Of a stretch of DNA of 32,534 bases, positions 1 to 6,884 are shown one piece after another (position 1 is the first letter of the stretch; every line of letters begins with the position of its first letter). A model generated the notes under the pieces. It was not told the DNA's origin. It searched no databases and saw nothing but the letters and a program-made list of their open reading frames with translations. The translations under genes were made by a program, and so were the position numbers. This stretch comes from Gemmatimonadales bacterium UBA4456. Its GTDB lineage: Bacteria > Gemmatimonadota > Gemmatimonadetes > Longimicrobiales > Gaopeijiaceae. Location of the stretch: contig DGOW01000081.1 of assembly GCA_002390225.1 (NCBI GenBank), positions 1-32,534 of the forward strand, given 5' to 3'.

Positions 1-1
1 C

Positions 2-55
2 GACGATGCGGCCGAGGATTCACCAGCCGATATCGGGGCCGACACACCGGCATGA
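2..55 (+). CDS. C-terminal tail of an unidentified upstream gene (partial)
   Basis: The frame that begins at base 2 is open and ends in TGA at 53-55, giving 17 residues rich in Asp, Glu, Ala and Pro (it ends ADIGADTPA). The stop overlaps the next ATG (52-54) as ATGA, the coupled arrangement used repeatedly in this window, which is the main reason to think it is a real gene end. An acidic, probably disordered tail fits many proteins, so no function can be given. Confidence 0.4.
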   Translation, partial: DDAAEDSPADIGADTPA

Positions 56-426
56 GCGCGTTTCTTCCGAATCGGGTGAGTCAGGGAACTGCTGAGCCCG
101 ACCATCCGAAGCTACAACAAGAGCCCACCTCTCCGGCAGAACAGCGGGCGCGCTGGCAAGTACGCGCGGCGCAGTGGCGCGCCCACGAGCTCGCGCACCT
201 CGTATTTGGGAGCGTGTTGGGGATGGGGTTGATCGGCATGCGGCCTGGCGGGGAGATGAGGGGACTCCTGCGGCTCGATGTCCCCTTCGAGGACCTTGAC
301 GTTCATCGCGATCGTGAAGCTCGCTTCATGGCAGCCGTGGCGACCGACCCGGTCCTCTCGAGCGTCTCTCTGCTGTACGTCATTGGCCCATCGGACGCAG
401 CGGCCACCCGAGGCGCCGCGCTCTAG
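52..426 (+). CDS. Small hypothetical protein upstream of aroA
   Basis: This 124-residue protein belongs to no family I recognise. The ATG overlaps the stop of the preceding frame (ATGA), suggesting translational coupling. The first 40 residues are polar and look disordered. Residues about 46-62 form a mildly hydrophobic, Gly-rich stretch (LAHLVFGSVLGMGLIG) that is too short and interrupted to call a membrane helix. The second half alternates like an alpha/beta domain and includes a segment reading DPVLSSVSLLYVIGP. It is followed by a 74-base gap and aroA. The codon choice and start-stop overlap argue for a real gene; its role, possibly tied to the aroA-cmk-rpsA cluster, is unknown. Confidence 0.55.
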   Translation: MSAFLPNRVSQGTAEPDHPKLQQEPTSPAEQRARWQVRAAQWRAHELAHLVFGSVLGMGLIGMRPGGEMRGLLRLDVPFEDLDVHRDREARFMAAVATDPVLSSVSLLYVIGPSDAAATRGAAL

Positions 427-500
427 CCCGTGTGGACCGGGAGCTTGCGCGACGTTGGTGATGTGAGGGCTGTCGCGGGGGTTATGGAGCCGGCCGGACG

Positions 501-1802
501 ATGGAGTCGCGGGTGAGAATTCGCGTCCCGGGTGACAAGTCACTGAGCCAGCGTGCCCTCATCATGGCCGCGCTCGCCGAGGGAAGCAGCCGGGTGTCGG
601 GACTCCTCTACGGGGGTGACACCGAGTCAACGGCTGGGACGCTCCGGGCGCTCGGCGTCGGGATTCCATCGATTCCCGAAGACGGATCCGCGATCGTGAT
701 CGAGGGCGTCGGCCTCGACGGACTTCGGTCTCCGCGGTGTGCGCTCGCCCTGGGGAATTCAGGCACCGGTACTCGACTTCTCATGGGCGCACTCGCCGGT
801 AGCGATCTGAGTGCCACGCTCGACGGAGACGCCTCCCTGCGAGCACGCCCCATGGGGCGCGTGGTGCGGCCATTGACCCTCATGGGTGCTCGCTTCGAAG
901 CGCTTGGCGAACCAGACCGACTTCCCGTCACCGTTCATGGTCGGGGGCATCTCGAATCGCTTGAGTGGGACAGCCCCGTGGCGAGCGCACAGGTAAAGAG
1001 CGCGATCCTTCTCGCAGGCCTCACCGGCCGTGCGTTCACCTTCGTGACCGAGCCCAGGGAGTCCCGGGACCACACGGAGCGCATGTTCAACGCTGTAGGC
1101 GCCTCGGTCATATCGCATGCCACCGATAGCGGCTGGAGAATCGAAATGCGTGACCCGCCGGATCACATCCGGCCACTCGATTTCGCTGTCCCGGGTGACA
1201 TTTCTTCGGCGGCGTTCCTGCTTGCCCTCGCAGCCCTCGGGGCAGCTGGTGATGAGCTCATGATCGAGTGCGTCGGCCTGAACCCGACGCGGACCGCATT
1301 TCTCGATTTACTGCTTCGCATGGGTTCAGACATCGAGGTCCACGACCGGACTCCGGAGGGTTCTACAGAGCCCGTCGGAGATGTTGTCATTCGGCCCGGG
1401 GGGCTGAGCTCGACGTCGGTCGGAGCAGAGGAGGTTCCTCGCCTGATTGATGAACTCCCGCTCGTCGCGATCCTGGGTGCATGCGCCGAAGGGGAGACAC
1501 GGATTACGGGAGCCGAAGAACTTCGGGCCAAAGAGAGCGACAGAATCGCGGCTGTGGTCAGCAATCTGCGCACGGTCGGAGTCGAGGTCGAAGAGCTTAG
1601 GGATGGGCTTGTGGTGCAGGGTGAACCGGGCCGTAACCTGCAGGGTCGGGTGAGCACCTGGCACGACCACAGGATCGCGATGGCCTTCTCTGTGCTCGGC
1701 GCAGCGACCGGCCGAGCGATCGAGGTCGATGATCCTGCGGTTGCCGGCGTTAGCTTTCCCGGGTTTGATCGACTTCTGCGAACCTTGACCGATACAGGAT
1801 GA
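501..1802 (+). CDS. aroA: 3-phosphoshikimate 1-carboxyvinyltransferase (EPSP synthase), class II type
   Basis: This enzyme joins phosphoenolpyruvate to shikimate 3-phosphate, the sixth step of the shikimate pathway to chorismate and the aromatic amino acids, in the cytosol. The 433-residue length is normal. Visible family motifs are PGDKS (10-14), NSGTG (86-90), the DELP segment (317-320), RAKESDRI (342-349) and DHRIAMAF (389-396). The four short motifs used to define class II enzymes (the CP4-like group) are all present: GDKS (11-14), SAQVK (162-166), RDHTE (189-193) and NPTR (261-264). The residue matching the class II alanine linked to glyphosate insensitivity appears to be Gly88. An in-frame stop at 459-461 leaves ATG 501 as the first good start; GGAG at 486-489 is a distant ribosome site. 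The stop overlaps cmk by 4 bases. Confidence 0.97.
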   Translation: MESRVRIRVPGDKSLSQRALIMAALAEGSSRVSGLLYGGDTESTAGTLRALGVGIPSIPEDGSAIVIEGVGLDGLRSPRCALALGNSGTGTRLLMGALAGSDLSATLDGDASLRARPMGRVVRPLTLMGARFEALGEPDRLPVTVHGRGHLESLEWDSPVASAQVKSAILLAGLTGRAFTFVTEPRESRDHTERMFNAVGASVISHATDSGWRIEMRDPPDHIRPLDFAVPGDISSAAFLLALAALGAAGDELMIECVGLNPTRTAFLDLLLRMGSDIEVHDRTPEGSTEPVGDVVIRPGGLSSTSVGAEEVPRLIDELPLVAILGACAEGETRITGAEELRAKESDRIAAVVSNLRTVGVEVEELRDGLVVQGEPGRNLQGRVSTWHDHRIAMAFSVLGAATGRAIEVDDPAVAGVSFPGFDRLLRTLTDTG

Positions 1803-2500
1803 GTGAACTGAAGCAGGAGACACGTCGGCCCGTCGTCACGCTGGACGGGCCCGCTGGTTCAGGAAAATCGACGACGGCAAAGGAGGTGGCCCGACGGCTG
1901 GGCTTCCGACATCTCGATTCGGGTGGCCTCTACCGCGCGCTCACGCTGGCCCTCCTCGAAGAGGGTGTTCCTCGCGAGGAGTGGCCCGACCTCACCGAGG
2001 ACGGGATGCGTGCGCTACCCGTTCACGTCGCCTCCGAGGGCTCGGAGTTCGTGATCGAGGTCGGTGGTCGACCGATGAAGAGCGAACTCCGAACGCCGGA
2101 GGTCACCGCCAACGTCGCATTTCTGGCGAGCCTCCCAGCCTCGAGGGCCTGCCTGCTGGGGCTGCAGCGTGCCGCTGGAGAGCAGGGCAGCCTTGTCGCC
2201 GACGGCCGCGATATGGGCAGTGTGGTGTTTCCCGGGGCGGAGGTGAAGGTCTACCTCGTCGCCGATCTCACCGAGCGCGCTCGACGGCGACTGAAAGAGG
2301 GAGGGGGCTCCGACCCAGCTGACGACGAGGTCGAGCGCGAGGCCGGTGTGATCGCCGAACGTGACCGACAGGACTCCGAGCGTGAGCTGTCGCCGCTGCG
2401 CAAGCCGGAGGATGCCCACTTGATCGACACCACGCGTCTTGACTTCGTGGAGCAGGTGAAGGCGATCGTAGCGCTCGTGGAGGCCCAAGGCACCGAATGA
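1799..2500 (+). CDS. cmk: Cytidylate kinase
   Basis: The product phosphorylates CMP and dCMP with ATP, feeding CTP and dCTP pools. The 233-residue protein has a P-loop GPAGSGKST at 17-25, the CMP-binding region that follows it (HLDSGGLYRA, 38-47), the DGRDMGS motif at 135-141 and the lid and C-terminal segment RDRQDSERELSPL near 188-200, all in the usual order. Its ATG sits inside the aroA stop (ATGA, 1799-1802), so the two are very probably cotranscribed and translationally coupled. The aroA-cmk-rpsA order is common in bacteria. A separate promoter for rpsA follows in the gap downstream. Confidence 0.97.
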   Translation: MSELKQETRRPVVTLDGPAGSGKSTTAKEVARRLGFRHLDSGGLYRALTLALLEEGVPREEWPDLTEDGMRALPVHVASEGSEFVIEVGGRPMKSELRTPEVTANVAFLASLPASRACLLGLQRAAGEQGSLVADGRDMGSVVFPGAEVKVYLVADLTERARRRLKEGGGSDPADDEVEREAGVIAERDRQDSERELSPLRKPEDAHLIDTTRLDFVEQVKAIVALVEAQGTE

Positions 2501-2527
2501 CCTCCAGAAACTCATAGCCGATTCCCG

Positions 2528-2556
2528 TTGACGCTCCCCGGGGGCATTTCTAGCTT
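2528..2556 (+). promoter_or_regulatory. Sigma70-type promoter for rpsA
   Basis: TTGACG at 2528-2533 is five of six to the consensus -35 box. It is followed by exactly 17 bases and TAGCTT at 2551-2556, a reasonable -10 box. The spacer holds the dyad CCCCGGGG (2536-2543). A start near 2563 would give a leader of about 130 bases before the rpsA ATG. This is the best promoter match I see in the window and fits the high expression expected of S1. Confidence 0.65.
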
Positions 2557-2593
2557 TCCCGGCTAAGGATCAAACGGTCCTCGCACCATCACG

Positions 2594-2611
2594 GAGAGAC
2601 GTCAGTCTCTC
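2594..2611 (+). promoter_or_regulatory. Hairpin in the rpsA leader
   Basis: GAGAGAC (2594-2600), loop GTCA, then GTCTCTC (2605-2611) form a perfect 7-bp stem, followed by a pyrimidine run (TTCCTTCCCCC). It lies between the predicted transcription start and the rpsA ATG. It could be an attenuator or a site for control of S1 synthesis by S1 itself, as known in E. coli; the role here is inference. The rpsA start has only a weak purine run (GAGAGAG at 2684-2690) as ribosome site, which is also typical of S1 genes. Confidence 0.4.
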
Positions 2612-2692
2612 TTCCTTCCCCCGAACCCGGCCCCGGTACCACAGGGTCCGGCGACATAGCGTCCGGTCACGACACGCGGGCGCGAGAGAGCA

Positions 2693-4948
2693 ATGAGCGA
2701 TAACGAGAACGCGACTCCCGAAGCCGAGTCTGAAATCACGGACGCCGGCGCCGAAGCCTCACTCCAATCCGATGACCTCGCCGAGGGCGAGGAAGTCATC
2801 GTCGATGCCCTCACGGGTGAGGTTTCCACCATCTCGGCCGAGGAAGCCGCAGCCGAGGCCGCCGAAGACGCGGCTGCTGCCGCTGTCGCCCTGCTGGAGA
2901 TCCCCGAGGGTCATTCGCCGGAGCTCTACTACGATCCGTATGGTGAGGAAATCCTCACCACGTCCAAGGCGGACTTCGAGGCTCTGCTGGAGCAGTTCAG
3001 CGGCAGCTTTCAGGCCTTCCGAGAAGGCGAGATTGTTAAGGCGACCGTGCTGCGCGTCACGGATGCTTCGGTCATCCTCGAGTTCGGCTTCAAGTCTGAG
3101 GGTTCGGTCGCGCTCGACGAGTTCAAGGATGCGCCGACCGAAGGTGATGAGGTCGAGGTCCTGCTCGAGAGCCTCGAGGACGATGACGGTGTCGTCGTCC
3201 TGTCGAAGAAGAAGGCTGACTTCCTGCGCGTCTGGGAGAAGATCCGCGAGGCGCACGAGGCCGACCGTCCGGTCAAGGGAACGCTGGTCCGCAAGATCAA
3301 GGGCGGCGTGACCGTCGACCTGATGGGCGTCGATGCCTTCCTGCCCGGTTCGCAGATTGCTCTGCGACGGGTGCCGAACATCGAGGACCTCATCGGCCAG
3401 GTCTACAAGTTCAAGATCATCAAGCTCAACAAGCGTCGCCGGAACATTGTTGTTTCTCGTCGCGTCATTCTCGAGGCGGAACGCGAGAAGAAGCGCGAGA
3501 CGCTGGTCAAAGAGCTCCTCGTTGGTCAGGTCCGAGAGGGCACGGTCAAGAACATCACCGACTTCGGTGCGTTCATCGACCTGGGCGGGCTCGACGGTCT
3601 GCTCCACATCACCGACATGTCGTGGGGCCGGGTGGGCCATCCGTCCGAGGTCGTCGACATCGGAGCCAACATCGATGTGAAGGTTCTCGACATCGATTGG
3701 AACCGCGAGCGGATCTCGCTGGGGCTCAAGCAGCTCCTGCCGTATCCGTGGACGGACATCGACAAGAAGTACCCGGTTGGCTCACGGGTGCAGGGGCGCG
3801 TCGTATCGATCACGAACTACGGTGCCTTCGTCGAGCTCGAGAAGGGCGTCGAAGGACTGGTGCACATCTCCGAGATGTCCTGGACGAGAAATGTCCGACA
3901 CCCGTCCAAGGTCGTCTCCATTGGAGAGGACATTCAGGCGGTGGTCCTCAAGGTCGATCCGAAGGATGAGAAGATCTCGCTCGGGATGAAGCAGATCGAA
4001 GAGGATCCGTGGCTGGCGCTGCCGGTGAAGTACCCGACCGGTACAAAGCTTCCGGGTATCGTCCGGAACCTGACCTCGTTCGGGGCCTTCGTAGAGATCG
4101 AGGCAGGTATCGACGGTCTGGTCCACGTGTCCGACATGAGCTGGACCCGGAGGGTCGAGCACCCGTCCGAGGTCGTCAGCAAAGGCGAAGAGCTCGATGT
4201 GATGGTCCTCGACGTGGACGCCGAGAACAAGCGCATCAGTCTCGGTATCAAGCAGCTCTCGGATGATCCGTGGCCTACGATTTCCGAGCGGTTCGGAGCT
4301 GGAGTCGAGCCGGAAGGCACGGTTGCGCGCCTGCAGGATCGCGGCGTGGTGGTCGACCTCGGTGACGACATCGAGGGCTTCATTCCGGTGTCGAGCTCTG
4401 GCGTCGATGACGCAGAGCGGCTCGAGGAGCACTACGCGACGGGTGACGCGCTTGCCCTGCGAGTGCTGGAGTCCGACGCGGCCAACCGACGCATCGTGCT
4501 CGAGGTGACCGAGGTCCCCGAGCGGAAGACGCAGGAAGAGATCGAGAACGCAAGGATTGTCGCGGCGGAGGCTGCTGCAGCTGCGGCTGCTGCAGTGTCT
4601 GCTGCGGAAGCGGAGAGTGACGACGACGACTTCCGTCTGCGTCCGGGCCGTAAGGGTGACGCTGCGGATGCTGGTGAGGGCACGCCCGCTCCGGCCGCCG
4701 AGCGGGCAGCCGAGGTCCAGGCTCTTGCCGCTGCCGAGGCAGCGGACTCCGGCACTGAAGGGGAGACTGCTGAAGCCGAGGTAGAGGCCGAGGCAGAGGC
4801 TGAAGAGGCTGTAGCGGAAGCAGAGGAGGCGCCCGCTGCCGAGGCTGACGACGCGCCTGAGGCCGACGACGCGCCTGAGGCCGAGGCTGACGACGCGCCT
4901 GCCGCAGATGCGGATGACGCCGAGGAGGCCCAAAAGGAGGAGGAGTAA
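2693..4948 (+). CDS. rpsA: 30S ribosomal protein S1 with extended acidic ends
   Basis: S1 binds the small subunit and mRNA and helps start translation on structured or weak leaders. Six S1 RNA-binding domains can be placed at about residues 111-173, 193-257, 278-346, 363-433, 449-520 and 535-604. Domains 3 to 5 carry the classic signature (for example ITDFGAFIDLGGLDGLLHI and ITNYGAFVELEKGVEGLVHI). The protein is 751 residues, against about 560 in E. coli. The extra length is an acidic Ala/Glu-rich N-terminal stretch of about 100 residues and a C-terminal tail of about 140 residues made almost only of Ala, Glu, Asp and Pro, with short repeats. The gene has its own promoter and leader. ATG 2693 is the start because the N-terminus reads in frame from there behind a weak GAGAG site. 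Confidence 0.96.
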   Translation: MSDNENATPEAESEITDAGAEASLQSDDLAEGEEVIVDALTGEVSTISAEEAAAEAAEDAAAAAVALLEIPEGHSPELYYDPYGEEILTTSKADFEALLEQFSGSFQAFREGEIVKATVLRVTDASVILEFGFKSEGSVALDEFKDAPTEGDEVEVLLESLEDDDGVVVLSKKKADFLRVWEKIREAHEADRPVKGTLVRKIKGGVTVDLMGVDAFLPGSQIALRRVPNIEDLIGQVYKFKIIKLNKRRRNIVVSRRVILEAEREKKRETLVKELLVGQVREGTVKNITDFGAFIDLGGLDGLLHITDMSWGRVGHPSEVVDIGANIDVKVLDIDWNRERISLGLKQLLPYPWTDIDKKYPVGSRVQGRVVSITNYGAFVELEKGVEGLVHISEMSWTRNVRHPSKVVSIGEDIQAVVLKVDPKDEKISLGMKQIEEDPWLALPVKYPTGTKLPGIVRNLTSFGAFVEIEAGIDGLVHVSDMSWTRRVEHPSEVVSKGEELDVMVLDVDAENKRISLGIKQLSDDPWPTISERFGAGVEPEGTVARLQDRGVVVDLGDDIEGFIPVSSSGVDDAERLEEHYATGDALALRVLESDAANRRIVLEVTEVPERKTQEEIENARIVAAEAAAAAAAAVSAAEAESDDDDFRLRPGRKGDAADAGEGTPAPAAERAAEVQALAAAEAADSGTEGETAEAEVEAEAEAEEAVAEAEEAPAAEADDAPEADDAPEAEADDAPAADADDAEEAQKEEE
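4847..4900 (+). repeat. 18-base tandem repeat in the rpsA tail
   Basis: Two identical direct copies of an 18-base unit (4847-4864 and 4865-4882) encode Asp-Asp-Ala-Pro-Glu-Ala. A third, partial 12-base copy at 4889-4900 follows after a 6-base interruption. The units keep the reading frame, so copy number can change without breaking S1. Confidence 0.8.
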
Positions 4949-4955
4949 AGGGCTC

Positions 4956-6884
4956 ATGTCCCGAACTCCGATCAATTACGGGCTCGCCCGGACGCGCAGT
5001 GCGTCCGGGCGTTTCCGTTCGCTGGCTAGCGTGGTCGTCGCGGTTGTGTTGGGGACGGCGTGCCAGACCGTGGGAGGGGTCGGATCGGGCTCTCCGATAT
5101 CCGAGCCCGTCGGCCCTCCACCGATTGTCGTGGCGTCAGGAGAGATCTCAGGTACCGATCGTGAAGAAGCGAACCGCCTCTGGTTCTCGGCTCAGCGTTC
5201 CTTCGAGGCGCGCCGGTTCGCCGAAGCCATTCGGGCCGGGCTCGATCTCGTTGAGCGGTATCCTGCGTCAGAGGTCTCGGGTGAAGCACTTCGGCTGACG
5301 GCACGTGCGTACCGCGAGGCCAGCGATTCGATCAACGCGGATCTGACGGCTGATTCGTACGTGCGTCTACTTCCGGCTGGCGACTCGCGCGGTGCAGAGA
5401 TGAGGCTGATGCAGGCCTCGGTCCAGAGTGATCCGGCGGCCCGGGCAGATCGTCTGCTGCGAATCGATGAGGGAACGAGCCTCGGTGAAATCACCAATGC
5501 GACCTCCCAGCTGCGGATGTCCGCAGACTCGCTGCAGGTAGACATGCTTCAGGATGTGATTGACGGAGTGCTCCCCTTCCGTGGCCCGCTTATGCCTGTG
5601 GCTGAGGCACGTCTGGCGGTCGCGCTGCTGGAGATGGGTCGTCGCGAGGACGCGATCGTTCTGGCCCAGCGCGCGATCGATGCGGGGGCTTCGGGGGAGG
5701 ACCGCACCTGGGCAGGAGGGGTGCTCGTTGGTGAGTTGCCAGCAGGGCGGGGGCGTGAGACGGTCTTCACGATCGGTGCCATTCTCCCGCTGGGCGGCCC
5801 GCCTGCACTCGCCGAGTTTTCGGCACTAGTTGCGGAAGGGATCGACGTCGCCGCGCGCACGGTGCTCGGGGACGAGTTCAATGTCTCCATCGAACTGCGA
5901 GATGACGAGGGCGACCCCTCGCTGAGCTTGCAGCGTCTCGCGGAACTGGACGCCGCCGGTGTCGTAGGAATCGTCGGCTTCCTTCAGGATGATGATCTGG
6001 TTGCGGCCGCTGAGGCTCGAGGGCGCGGCATCGCTCTGGTTTCCCCGACCGCTCGCAGCGCCGATCGAGCGGGCGCAGCTGCGTATTCGCTCGAAGGCTC
6101 GGATCCGGAAGCAGCAGCCTCTGTCGCTCGGTACGCCGCCTCGCGGGCCTTCCAGCGTGTCGCCATCGTGCATCCTCAGACGCCCGAAGCCGAGGCAGAA
6201 GCAGACGCTTTCGAGGCCGCGGCGGCCCAGCTGGGTATTCCGGTCGTGGGGCGCTTTGCGTACGAGGCAGGTGCGACCTTCTTCGAACCACAGATCGCGG
6301 GGGCTCTGGATGCGCTGCGGGAAGACGAGCTCGATCGGCTGAACTTGGCGCCGAATGATACGCTCCACGTCGAGGTACTCGAGCCGGCTGCCCTCTTCAT
6401 GCCGATTCCGCCAGAGGACGTGGAGTTTCTCGCTCCGCAGGTGATCCACTTCGGTCTGGACACCCTCGCCATCGAGGTGCTGGGCACCTCCGGGTGGACG
6501 GATCCTCAGATCCTCGCGGCCGTGGAGCCGCGACTCACAACCGGGATCGTGGCGACGGCTCCGGTTGCCACACCGGAGGCGCTCGATGGACAGGTGCGCT
6601 TTCGAAACGCCTACGAGACGCTCTATCAGCGCTCCCTCGTAGGCCGCACCGCGTCGGTGGGATACGATGCCACGCTGCTCCTTCTAGAGGCGCTGCGTCG
6701 GGGGAGGGTCGCGCCTGCGGAGGTCAGGACAGCTTTCGAGGCTCTCGAGAGCGTGCCGGGCGCGACGGGTCTATTTTCGGTCGTTAACGGGCGCGTGATG
6801 CGCACGACGGAACTAGTACGGATACAGGATCGGAGCGCGGTCCCGATTACGGGGAGCGCGCCACCCCCGGAGGAGCTTCCCTGA
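4956..6884 (+). CDS. Lipoprotein with TPR-like N-part and periplasmic-binding-protein fold (LpoA-like)
   Basis: The 642-residue product starts with an Arg-rich n-region, a short hydrophobic core (LASVVVAVVLGTA) and Cys36 in a slightly off-consensus lipobox, so it is probably an envelope lipoprotein. Residues about 70-165 are helical and resemble TPR or YfiO-type repeats. From about 268 on (VFTIGAILPLGG) the chain looks like a type I periplasmic binding protein of the branched-chain amino acid receptor or LpoA family. That architecture resembles E. coli LpoA, which activates penicillin-binding protein 1A, but LpoA proper is a gammaproteobacterial protein, so a ligand-binding role is equally possible. 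ATG 4956 is chosen because AGGAGGAGGAG at 4935-4945, inside the end of rpsA, is an excellent ribosome site and the signal peptide needs this start. Confidence 0.75.
   Translation: MSRTPINYGLARTRSASGRFRSLASVVVAVVLGTACQTVGGVGSGSPISEPVGPPPIVVASGEISGTDREEANRLWFSAQRSFEARRFAEAIRAGLDLVERYPASEVSGEALRLTARAYREASDSINADLTADSYVRLLPAGDSRGAEMRLMQASVQSDPAARADRLLRIDEGTSLGEITNATSQLRMSADSLQVDMLQDVIDGVLPFRGPLMPVAEARLAVALLEMGRREDAIVLAQRAIDAGASGEDRTWAGGVLVGELPAGRGRETVFTIGAILPLGGPPALAEFSALVAEGIDVAARTVLGDEFNVSIELRDDEGDPSLSLQRLAELDAAGVVGIVGFLQDDDLVAAAEARGRGIALVSPTARSADRAGAAAYSLEGSDPEAAASVARYAASRAFQRVAIVHPQTPEAEAEADAFEAAAAQLGIPVVGRFAYEAGATFFEPQIAGALDALREDELDRLNLAPNDTLHVEVLEPAALFMPIPPEDVEFLAPQVIHFGLDTLAIEVLGTSGWTDPQILAAVEPRLTTGIVATAPVATPEALDGQVRFRNAYETLYQRSLVGRTASVGYDATLLLLEALRRGRVAPAEVRTAFEALESVPGATGLFSVVNGRVMRTTELVRIQDRSAVPITGSAPPPEELP
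4986..5018 (+). terminator. Terminator-like hairpin inside the start of the lipoprotein gene
   Basis: GCCCGGACGC (4986-4995), loop GCAGT, and GCGTCCGGGC (5001-5010) make a perfect 10-bp stem, followed by GTTTCCGTT. It lies 38 bases after the rpsA stop, where an rpsA terminator is expected, yet it falls within codons 11-19 of the next gene. It may reduce readthrough from rpsA (attenuation) while remaining translatable. The run of Ts is short, so efficiency is uncertain. Confidence 0.6.

Noticed and set aside
3782..4975. A 397-codon minus-strand frame opposite rpsA
   Set aside because: Its Leu/Arg/Val-rich content is the antisense of the acidic S1 tail and repeated S1 domains.
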